Shown here: positions 1 through 5,139 of the stretch, one piece after another | How the letters are laid out: each line of letters starts with the position of its first letter | Numbering within the stretch: position 1 is the stretch's first letter | Assembly: GCA_003452655.1 (NCBI GenBank) | Contig: DMNR01000242.1 | Span: 1-5,139 of the forward strand | Origin: Actinomycetota bacterium | Lineage (GTDB): Bacteria; Actinomycetota; Actinomycetes; S36-B12; UBA10799 | Direction of reading: 5' to 3' | DNA: 5,139 nt | Notes under the pieces: model-generated | What the model saw: the letters and a program-made list of their open reading frames with translations, nothing else | Database searches by the model: none | What the model was told of the DNA's origin: nothing | Program-made: the position numbers and the translations under genes

Positions 1-565
1 ACACTGTCGTCACAGGATCCGTGACCGATCCATTGGGTTCATTACCGAACATGTTGCACGGGCTGCCCATGAGAACCGGCCCGCGGTATTCAGCGACGGC
101 CGTCCTGGTCAGACTCTGGGTCGTGTTTCCGATTGCCCAGCCGAAGAAGTTTCTGACCGTCGCCGTGATGCTGACGCGCAGCTCTGAAGCCTTGTTGGCA
201 GTTGCCGGGGTGACACTGACCTGCTTGAGCGGGTCGGCGTTCGACGGATCATGAGTGAAGCCGTTGCGCTTGGCGACATCACGCGCATGTGTCGTTGCCG
301 TGGTGATATCGCTGGGCATGTAGACCGAACCTGCAAGTGCTGCCGCGTCAGCAGCGACCTGCAATCGTTGCCCCTGGTAATACCAGTTCGCCATGTCGAT
401 CCCGATTGCCGCAGATCCCATCAGTACCGGCACCAACATCATTGACACCATGATCGCGACGGCTCCACGATCCTCCCGCATTCGGTTTGGAGACAGGCGC
501 CGGACGATCGCCTGGGCGACCCTTCCGCGACGGCTCAGTGACCTCGGATTCCTCACCTTCGACAT
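1..565 (-). CDS. tadG: TadE/TadG-like Flp pilus-assembly protein (C-terminus cut by window edge)
   Basis: The first 188 residues of a membrane-anchored protein are visible; the frame is still open at the left edge. A basic cytoplasmic leader (1-33) precedes EDRGAVAIM and a single membrane helix (about 35-57), then IDMANWYYQGQRLQVAADAA (56-75) and ALAGS. This pattern, Arg-Gly-Ala-Val, helix, Asp, an aromatic, and Gln-x-x-ADAAAL-like residues, is the signature of the Tad domain (PF13400, TadE/G-like) found at the N-terminus of TadG-related proteins. Residues after 80 should lie outside the membrane; they include RVSITATVRNFFGWAIG (130-146) and GSPCNMFGNEP (167-177). The ATG at 565 is 3 nt after the tadC stop but has only a weak GGTGGT 9 nt upstream, suggesting coupled translation. 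Met29 and Met39 lack better sites, and Met39 would cut into the helix. In Tad loci such proteins act as minor pilins or envelope-associated assembly factors. TadE versus TadG cannot be settled without the missing end. Confidence 0.85.
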   Translation of the reverse strand, partial: MSKVRNPRSLSRRGRVAQAIVRRLSPNRMREDRGAVAIMVSMMLVPVLMGSAAIGIDMANWYYQGQRLQVAADAAALAGSVYMPSDITTATTHARDVAKRNGFTHDPSNADPLKQVSVTPATANKASELRVSITATVRNFFGWAIGNTTQSLTRTAVAEYRGPVLMGSPCNMFGNEPNGSVTDPVTTV

Positions 566-568
566 GGC

Positions 569-1507
569 TCACCGACCACCGACCATCACGCCGAGGCCGT
601 TCTCCATGATCATGACCACGGCCGGACCCATAACCACCATCATGAGGACGGGCAGCACGAGGACCATCATCGGGAAGAGGATCTTCACGGGCACCTTCTG
701 CGCGGCCTCCTCGGCGAACTGACGCCGCTTGATCCGAAGTTCCTCGGACTGCACCTCCAAGATTTCGCCGAACGGGGTACCGCGCTTCTCCGCCTGGACA
801 CAGGTTTGGCAGAAGCGGCGCAAGTCTTCGTCCTTCGTTCTTTCGGCGAGTGCGTACATCGCCTCAGACCGGGACTTGCCGATTGTGATCTCCTGGACAA
901 CCCGGCCGAACTCCTCCGCGAGTGGACCGTCGGTGTTCTGGGCGACCATTCGCAACGCTGAGTCGAAGCCGACTCCCGCCTCGAGGGTGAGCTTGAGGAT
1001 GTCGACCGTGTCTGCTAGCGACCGGCGCATTTCGGTAGTGCGTGCCGCAGCTCGTTTGTCCAGCACGTAGTCGGGCATGAAGAATCCTGCGACGGTAAAT
1101 ACCACCATGAGGAGGACTCCGAAGAACAGCCCGAAGACGAGTATCATCAGGAACCCCAGCGCCGTCCCCATCAGTGCAGTCAGGACCTTGAGGAGCACGA
1201 TCCTGTTGATGTCCCAGCCTTGAGGGAATCCTGCTGCCTCAACGCGATCTTCGAGGCGGTGGAGGCGACTGATCGGCGTCAGTTGCCAACCGACCTTCTG
1301 GAGGCCCACCAGAATGGGGTCGAGCACTCGTTGCCGGAACGTGCTCTTCTCATCAATGATGCGGGTACGTCCCGCTTCGCGTGTGACACGCATGAGTGTC
1401 CGCTGGCCATCTGTCGTGTTCTTTGTCGTGAGGGCGGCAACGAAGACGAAGATCGCAACCAACGCGCACACACCCGCGACAATCATCAGCAGTAGAGAGG
1501 TCGTCAT
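569..1507 (-). CDS. tadC: TadC, inner-membrane platform protein (T2SF/GspF family)
   Basis: This 312-residue membrane protein is the second GspF-like platform subunit, expected to pair with TadB in the cytoplasmic membrane. An N-terminal helix (4-25) is followed by a cytoplasmic stretch, a hydrophobic hairpin (about 103-143, ending FFMPDYVLDKR), a T2SF domain (about 162-275) and a C-terminal hydrophobic segment (276-300). The T2SF domain shows SLADTVDILKLTLEAGVGFD (163-182) and a second-half KRGTPFGEILEVQSEELR (241-258), as in other TadC proteins, which typically carry a GTP or GTS motif there. The chosen ATG is 2 nt after the tadB stop, with a strong ribosome binding site. Oddities are a CQTC pair (Cys233/Cys236) in the cytoplasmic domain and a methionine-rich C-terminus (eight Met between 280 and 308). 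Length is normal for the family. Confidence 0.93.
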   Translation of the reverse strand: MTTSLLLMIVAGVCALVAIFVFVAALTTKNTTDGQRTLMRVTREAGRTRIIDEKSTFRQRVLDPILVGLQKVGWQLTPISRLHRLEDRVEAAGFPQGWDINRIVLLKVLTALMGTALGFLMILVFGLFFGVLLMVVFTVAGFFMPDYVLDKRAAARTTEMRRSLADTVDILKLTLEAGVGFDSALRMVAQNTDGPLAEEFGRVVQEITIGKSRSEAMYALAERTKDEDLRRFCQTCVQAEKRGTPFGEILEVQSEELRIKRRQFAEEAAQKVPVKILFPMMVLVLPVLMMVVMGPAVVMIMENGLGVMVGGR

Positions 1508-1509
1508 GG

Positions 1510-2505
1510 CTACACCTCCACCTTGACGATGGAGCGGGCCCACAGGTACCCAGCAGTCATCATGAGGATGCCCATGACAAGCATGATCACGCCCGGCACT
1601 GTGGTGTAGAAGATTCGGAAGTACTCGGGACGCGTGAGGGCCGAGAACACTGCAACAACGACCGGCAACGCCATCAGCACCCACAAGGACATCCGACCCT
1701 CAGCGGACAATGCCTTCACATGCCGAGTCATTTTCACTCGCTCTCGGAGGGTGTTTGCCACCGTCTTGAGCAGCGTCGACAAGTTGCCGCCGACGTTACT
1801 TTGCAGGCGGATCGCCATCACGACCATCTGCAGGTCGTCGCAATTCATGCGGATCGCGGTCTGCTCGAGTGCGTCCTGGATGGATGTGCCGAGGCGATTC
1901 TCGATGATCACTCGCTGCAACTCCTCTTGCATTGGTCCACTGGACTCTCGTGCGACGGCGTCGAGGGCCTGAGTCAGGGATGCGCCTGAGCTGAGGCTGC
2001 TCGCTAGGGCACTGAGAGTGTCGGGGAGTTCGTAGAGGAACTGAGCCTGGCGCCGGCTCGCTTTGACCCGCAGCATCAGCGGCAAGATCGAGAGTCCAAT
2101 GAAGAAGCCGAGGACCGCGGCAGGCACCGAACCCCGCCCGATGACGAAGAGTCCAAACGCGCCGCCCACTCCGCAGGCGGCGGAGATGAGTACGAACTCC
2201 TCAGGCTTCAATGTCATTCCGGCTGATGTGAGGCCGGCCTTGAGGCGATCAGTCCAGCCTCGATTCGCCAGGATCTGGGCGGTACGCGCCGAGCTGCTCG
2301 TCCGCAACCGAGTTGCAATGGACTGCTGCGTGGTTACCGGCTCCTCGGTGTTTCCTGCGTATTGGTCCACGATCTCACGCAGGGCCGCGGCAGAGCCGGT
2401 CTCCTTGTGTGGCAGTAGCAGGGTCGCCAGGATCACACAGAGCGCGATCACGACACCGGCGATGCTTAGGGGCAGAAGGAGGGCATTCACTTCGATCACC
2501 GCCAC
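1510..2505 (-). CDS. tadB: TadB, inner-membrane platform protein (T2SF/GspF family)
   Basis: This 331-residue membrane protein is one of the paired GspF-like subunits on which the CpaF ATPase acts. Visible features are an N-terminal membrane helix (about 9-32), two helices around 104-122 and 126-146, a cytoplasmic T2SF domain (about 158-275) and two C-terminal helices (about 273-290 and 303-322). The T2SF domain shows the expected ELPDTLSALASSLSSGASL (159-177) and the later LQSNVGGNLSTLL (234-246). TadB proteins typically carry NVGGNL at this point, which separates this gene from TadC. Translation starts at GTG 2505 with a 10-nt overlap with cpaF. A second in-frame GTG at 2499 would instead give a 4-nt GTGA overlap and a protein two residues shorter. 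Neither has a good Shine-Dalgarno sequence, so coupling to cpaF translation is likely. The exact start is uncertain. The family call is firm. Confidence 0.93.
   Translation of the reverse strand: MAVIEVNALLLPLSIAGVVIALCVILATLLLPHKETGSAAALREIVDQYAGNTEEPVTTQQSIATRLRTSSSARTAQILANRGWTDRLKAGLTSAGMTLKPEEFVLISAACGVGGAFGLFVIGRGSVPAAVLGFFIGLSILPLMLRVKASRRQAQFLYELPDTLSALASSLSSGASLTQALDAVARESSGPMQEELQRVIIENRLGTSIQDALEQTAIRMNCDDLQMVVMAIRLQSNVGGNLSTLLKTVANTLRERVKMTRHVKALSAEGRMSLWVLMALPVVVAVFSALTRPEYFRIFYTTVPGVIMLVMGILMMTAGYLWARSIVKVEV
1513..1519 (-). promoter_or_regulatory. Ribosome binding site for tadC, inside the end of tadB
   Basis: On the minus strand GGAGGTG sits in the last codons of tadB (Val-Glu-Val-stop), with GGAGG 7 nt from the ATG at 1507. 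It decides the tadC start: the same frame stays open upstream to an ATG at 1684, but that extension lies inside tadB, has no comparable site, and would add 59 residues that are rich in His, Gly and Arg and unlike a TadC N-terminus. Confidence 0.75.
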
Positions 2506-3893
2506 CGATTGGCGGAACCGACTTCGTCAGGAAGCAGGAACATACCGCGGTCGATCGTCTGGCCGGAGTCGATGATCCTCTGGTAGCAGTTGGGGATTAG
2601 CCCAGCCGCGCGCAGCGGATCGGACGCACCTTCGGCGGAGGTTGGTCGCACGAAGATGTCTTGCATGCTGATGACGCTTCCCTCCATGCCGGTGATCTCA
2701 ACGATGTGAGTAACGGCGCGAGTGCCGTCACGCATGCGAGTCTGGTAGACGATGAGATCGAGCGCAGAAGCCACTTGGCTGTACACGGCCTGTTGATCGA
2801 TTTTCATTCCCGCGATCGCGACCATGCCGTCGATACGGGTGAAGCAGTCCCGCGGGCTGTTTGCGTGAACCGTGCCCATGGAACCTTCGTGGCCTGTGTT
2901 CATCGCTTGCAGCATGTCCATGGCGGCGTTTCCATCGCGGATTTCGCCGACGACCACTCGGTCGGGCCGCATACGCAGAGACTCCTTGACGAGGGCACTT
3001 AGGGTCACTTCTCCCTTGCCCTCGATGTTTGGGGGGCGGCCTTCAAGTCGAATCCAGTGGTCGTGATCGAGTTTGAGTTCTGCGAGGTCCTCAATGGTGA
3101 CGATGCGTTCATGGGGGAGGAAGAACTGGCTCAGCATGTTCAGAGTGGTGGTCTTCCCGGAGCCGGTTCCGCCAGCAACGAGGATGCTGAGGCGTGCTTG
3201 GACGGCCTTGCGGAGGAACTCCCCGGCACTGGGGGACAACGTGCCGAACGCGATGAGGTCATCGACGGTGTACTTGTCCTCGGAGAACTTGCGAATCGTC
3301 AGCGCGGTGCCATCGACCGCGAGTGGTTCGATAATGGCGTGCACGCGGGAGCCGTCGGGCAGGCGGGCATCGACCTTTGGGCTCGACTCGTCGATCCGTC
3401 GACCGATTCTCGACACAATCCGGTCGAGGATTCGCCGAATATGCGGCTCATCATCGAACCTGACGTCAGTTCGCTCAGTCTTGCCGTTTCGCTCGACCCA
3501 GACGTTGTATGGGCCACTGGTCATGATCTCGGTGACGGTTGGATCGCGCAAAAGAGGCTCGAGTGGTCCGAGTCCAACCACTTCTTGAGCGATTTCGCTA
3601 ATGAGTCGAGCGCGGGCCTCGGTTGAAAGCGGGGTGTCGATCTTGGAGAGGGCTTCTTGAAGCTCGACAGTGACCAATGCGCGCAGATCTTCGTCGGTCA
3701 AGCTCGCGTCTGCCAGCCGAGTACCAAGGTTCTTGACTACGAATGCCCGTGCCTCCTGGCGTACTTCCGCGTAATTGTCGGTGGGAGGTCCCGTCGAGAT
3801 CACGGTTGAGTCGTTGCCGGTCCGCGGATCAGGGATGGGCGCGGCTGCCGTTCGGCCGGCCCGCGATTCCTTCAACCGCTCCGCGAGGTTCAT
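2496..3893 (-). CDS. cpaF: CpaF/TadA secretion ATPase of the Tad pilus
   Basis: This 465-residue protein belongs to the type II/IV secretion ATPase (GspE/VirB11, PF00437) superfamily, CpaF subfamily. It should form the cytoplasmic hexamer that powers pilin assembly through TadB/TadC. Residues 1-40 are a Pro/Thr-rich, probably disordered leader. Residues 41 to about 225 are the N-terminal domain, with a typical [20 protein letters not shown] segment (105-124). The ATPase core has Walker [11 protein letters not shown] (241-250), an Asp box [10 protein letters not shown] (266-275), the CpaF-typical [10 protein letters not shown] (286-295), Walker B RVVVGEIR (312-319, Glu317) and a His-box region [15 protein letters not shown] (333-347, His335 and His343). 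The C-terminal RVTHI-like and [12 protein letters not shown] (403-414) stretches also match this subfamily. The ATG at 3893 overlaps the cpaE stop by 4 nt, and GGGTGG lies 7 nt upstream of it. Length is usual for the family and all catalytic boxes are intact. The loop after Glu317 seems one residue longer than in CpaF proteins I recall. Confidence 0.96.
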   Translation of the reverse strand: MNLAERLKESRAGRTAAAPIPDPRTGNDSTVISTGPPTDNYAEVRQEARAFVVKNLGTRLADASLTDEDLRALVTVELQEALSKIDTPLSTEARARLISEIAQEVVGLGPLEPLLRDPTVTEIMTSGPYNVWVERNGKTERTDVRFDDEPHIRRILDRIVSRIGRRIDESSPKVDARLPDGSRVHAIIEPLAVDGTALTIRKFSEDKYTVDDLIAFGTLSPSAGEFLRKAVQARLSILVAGGTGSGKTTTLNMLSQFFLPHERIVTIEDLAELKLDHDHWIRLEGRPPNIEGKGEVTLSALVKESLRMRPDRVVVGEIRDGNAAMDMLQAMNTGHEGSMGTVHANSPRDCFTRIDGMVAIAGMKIDQQAVYSQVASALDLIVYQTRMRDGTRAVTHIVEITGMEGSVISMQDIFVRPTSAEGASDPLRAAGLIPNCYQRIIDSGQTIDRGMFLLPDEVGSANRWR

Positions 3894-5083
3894 GTGGTCG
3901 CCACCCGCCTGCTAAACAAACGGCGGCGCTTCGAAGTCGTCTGCTGCGCGGGAACGGTTGCGGTCTGCGCACCGCTTGGTACTGGGCTGATGAACGTTGC
4001 GTAGCCGCGAATGGCCATGCTGATCGCATGCTGAGGGTGGCTTACCGACAGAAGTCGTGCACTGTTGGTGGCAAGTGGCATGTCGACGGAATGGGGGATC
4101 TCACACGTCACCGGGTGGTCAAGCGCCTCAGCAATGTCGGTGGCTGAGATGCCGACCCGCTCGCCTGCCCTGTTGACGATGAGGTCGACACTGCCCGCAA
4201 AGCGGAGCTCTGACAACAACTCCAGCGAGATGGCGGTGTTCTTGACGCTTGCCGCATCAGGAGTGCAAATGAGGGCGAGGTGGTCGGTGACGTCGAGGAC
4301 GGCCAGAACATGCTCGGTGGCGTACGGCGGGCAGTCGATAATCACGTGATCGAACATCTGGGATGCGACGGACACAATTCGCGCAATGAGTCCAGGTGTG
4401 ATTCCTGCCGCCTGTTCTGGCCGCTGGGGGGCTGCTAAGACGTAGGTACCGGATGAGTGCGGGAGCATGACAGAGGCCAGTGCGGTGGCGTCGAGGCTGT
4501 CTGCGACGTATTGCAGATCCAAGACACACCGGCCTGGTGGCAAGGACATGATCAACTGGATGTCTCCTGACTCGAGGTCGAGGTCGAGGAGACAAACTCG
4601 TGCGTGCATCTCGCCACTGAGAAGTACCGCCAGGTTCGCGGCGATGCTGGTCTTCCCGCAGCCGCCTTTGGGTGCGTAGATCGACGTGACCGTGGCGCCA
4701 CGCTTTGCCCCGTCAGGCGAGGCATTCGTTGCGTGCAGCGTCGCCTTCTCCGCGACGCGGTTCGCGGCCGCCACCAACGCAGGCAGGTCGCTGTCGCCGA
4801 TGACGTCGCTTGCTCCGGCACGCAGTGCCTCCAGGACAACCGTTGTGTCAACTCGTCGTCGAAGCCAGACGACTCCGCCGGTTGGATTGGCCAGGTTCGC
4901 GGCGGTTGTCACTCTTTCCGCGACTGCTTGATCCACGCTCGGCCCGATGATGACCAGTGGGTCACCCGTGGAAGCCATATGGCCAGGAATTTGGGACGCG
5001 TCTGTGAACAGGAAAGTGTTCGTACCCAATGCATTCGCAATTGAGTTGGCGGTGGATTCGTCGAACTCAAGAATCGCGGCCAT
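3890..5083 (-). CDS. cpaE: CpaE/TadZ-like pilus assembly ATPase (ParA/MinD family)
   Basis: This 397-residue protein is likely the cytoplasmic localisation factor of the Tad pilus machine. Residues 1 to about 115 look like a degenerate receiver-type domain: alternating strands and helices with a receiver-like VLEALRAGASDVI stretch (83-95), but no phospho-acceptor Asp where one is expected (VIIGPS, 44-49). Residues 130 to about 365 are a ParA/MinD-type P-loop ATPase. It has an intact deviant Walker A, KGGCGKTS (139-146, signature Lys139 and Lys144), a Walker A' LLDLDLESGD (165-174) and a Walker B HVIIDCPP (246-253, Asp250). After about residue 368 comes a Ala/Thr/Gln-rich linker and a basic tail, KRRRLFSRR (385-393). 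The ATG follows a strong ribosome binding site, and the stop overlaps the cpaF start as ATGA. The family assignment rests on motifs plus position directly before cpaF. A generic ParA/MinD partition protein is the alternative, but the N-terminal domain and neighbours argue against it. Confidence 0.93.
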   Translation of the reverse strand: MAAILEFDESTANSIANALGTNTFLFTDASQIPGHMASTGDPLVIIGPSVDQAVAERVTTAANLANPTGGVVWLRRRVDTTVVLEALRAGASDVIGDSDLPALVAAANRVAEKATLHATNASPDGAKRGATVTSIYAPKGGCGKTSIAANLAVLLSGEMHARVCLLDLDLESGDIQLIMSLPPGRCVLDLQYVADSLDATALASVMLPHSSGTYVLAAPQRPEQAAGITPGLIARIVSVASQMFDHVIIDCPPYATEHVLAVLDVTDHLALICTPDAASVKNTAISLELLSELRFAGSVDLIVNRAGERVGISATDIAEALDHPVTCEIPHSVDMPLATNSARLLSVSHPQHAISMAIRGYATFISPVPSGAQTATVPAQQTTSKRRRLFSRRVATT

Positions 5084-5085
5084 GG

Positions 5086-5096
5086 CCCCTCCTTCC
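5086..5096 (-). promoter_or_regulatory. Strong ribosome binding site for cpaE
   Basis: Read on the minus strand, GGAAGGAGGGG ends two bases before the ATG at 5083. It contains both GGAAGG (7 nt from the start) and AAGGAGG (4 nt from the start). This supports the chosen cpaE start. It is the strongest Shine-Dalgarno sequence in the window along with that of tadC. No convincing -35/-10 pair is visible in the remaining bases to the right edge, so it appears to serve an internal operon gene. Confidence 0.7.
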
Positions 5097-5111
5097 TTAG
5101 CGGTACGCGAG

Positions 5112-5139
5112 CTAACTCGGCAGTAGTCCTAGGTAAAGG
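5112..5139 (-). CDS. Possible 3' end of an upstream gene (partial, 8 codons)
   Basis: One minus-strand frame entering from the right edge reads LYLGLLPS and then stops at TAG (5114-5112), 28 nt before the cpaE start. A stop this close upstream of a strong ribosome binding site is what the end of a preceding operon gene would look like. In Tad loci the gene before cpaE/tadZ is often cpaB/rcpC (SAF-domain pilus assembly protein), and a short hydrophobic end would fit, but eight residues cannot identify a family. A second frame is also open across this stretch, so even the reading frame is an inference. Confidence 0.35.

Noticed and set aside
348..572. GTG-start frame overlapping the tadC stop as GTGA
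   Set aside because: The overlap looks attractive for coupling, but the product is a low-complexity charged peptide. The neighbouring frame from ATG 565 gives a clear TadE/G-like membrane anchor over the same bases.
1508..1684. 59-residue N-terminal extension of tadC to an upstream ATG at 1684
   Set aside because: The extension lies inside tadB, is His/Gly/Arg-rich, and skips the strong ribosome binding site that sits 7 nt before ATG 1507.
2063..2575. Plus-strand open frame (170 codons) across the tadB/cpaF junction
   Set aside because: It is antisense to the start of tadB and the end of cpaF, its product is Arg/Ser/Pro-rich without motifs, and it has no supporting ribosome binding site or neighbour.
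3057..3626. Long plus-strand open frame (189 codons) antisense to cpaF
   Set aside because: It lies wholly inside cpaF, which has every catalytic motif of its family. The antisense product is acidic and shows no recognisable motif. Open antisense frames are common in GC-rich coding DNA.
2496..3893. Possibility that the ATPase is a conjugation/type IV secretion VirB11 protein
   Set aside because: The [10 protein letters not shown] segment, the [12 protein letters not shown] end, and the flanking cpaE, tadB and tadC genes all point to the CpaF/TadA pilus subfamily.
4573..4590. Short CGAGGT tandem repeat
   Set aside because: It encodes the Leu-Asp-Leu-Asp-Leu-Glu run of the CpaE Walker A' region, so protein constraint and codon preference explain it.
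4604..5044. Plus-strand open frame (146 codons) antisense to cpaE
   Set aside because: It is fully contained in cpaE, whose Walker motifs it mirrors. The product resembles no family I know.

Overview
The window is a tightly packed single-direction gene cluster on the minus strand. It encodes the cytoplasmic and inner-membrane core of a Tad (tight adherence, type IVc/Flp) pilus assembly machine. Reading in the direction of transcription, from high to low coordinates, it contains: a possible 3' tail of an upstream gene at the right edge; a CpaE/TadZ-type ParA/MinD-family ATPase (5083-3890); a CpaF/TadA secretion ATPase (3893-2496); the two T2SF/GspF-type platform proteins TadB (2505-1510) and TadC (1507-569); and the N-terminal 188 residues of a TadE/TadG-like protein with one membrane anchor (565-1), which runs off the left edge.

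The genes overlap or nearly touch. The cpaE/cpaF junction is a 4-nt ATGA overlap. The cpaF/tadB overlap is 10 nt, or 4 nt with an alternative GTG. The tadB-tadC gap is 2 nt and the tadC-tadG gap is 3 nt. This implies one transcript with translational coupling. No promoter or terminator is visible, so transcription probably starts beyond the right edge and continues past the left edge. No non-coding stretch is longer than about 30 bases.

The likely host is a high-GC Gram-positive (actinobacterial) species. The basis is a GC content near 60% (estimated by eye), GTG start use, the gene order ATPase-TadB-TadC-TadG-like, and the style of the TadG-like N-terminus. No outer-membrane secretin (RcpA/CpaC) is visible, but the locus is cut at both ends, so its absence from the genome cannot be claimed. 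The phylum call is an inference.

Working together by analogy with known Tad systems, CpaE/TadZ would place the machine in the cell. The CpaF hexamer would power pilus extension (and perhaps retraction) through the TadB/TadC membrane platform. TadE/TadG-like proteins would be minor pilins or pilus-associated envelope proteins. The Flp major pilin, the prepilin peptidase and most other accessory genes are not in the window. I see no mobile element, CRISPR array, RNA gene or new defence-like system. The notable details are small: a MinD-like basic tail on CpaE, a CxxC pair in TadC, an apparently lengthened loop after the CpaF Walker B glutamate, and a Cys-containing GSPCNMFGN motif in the TadG-like protein.
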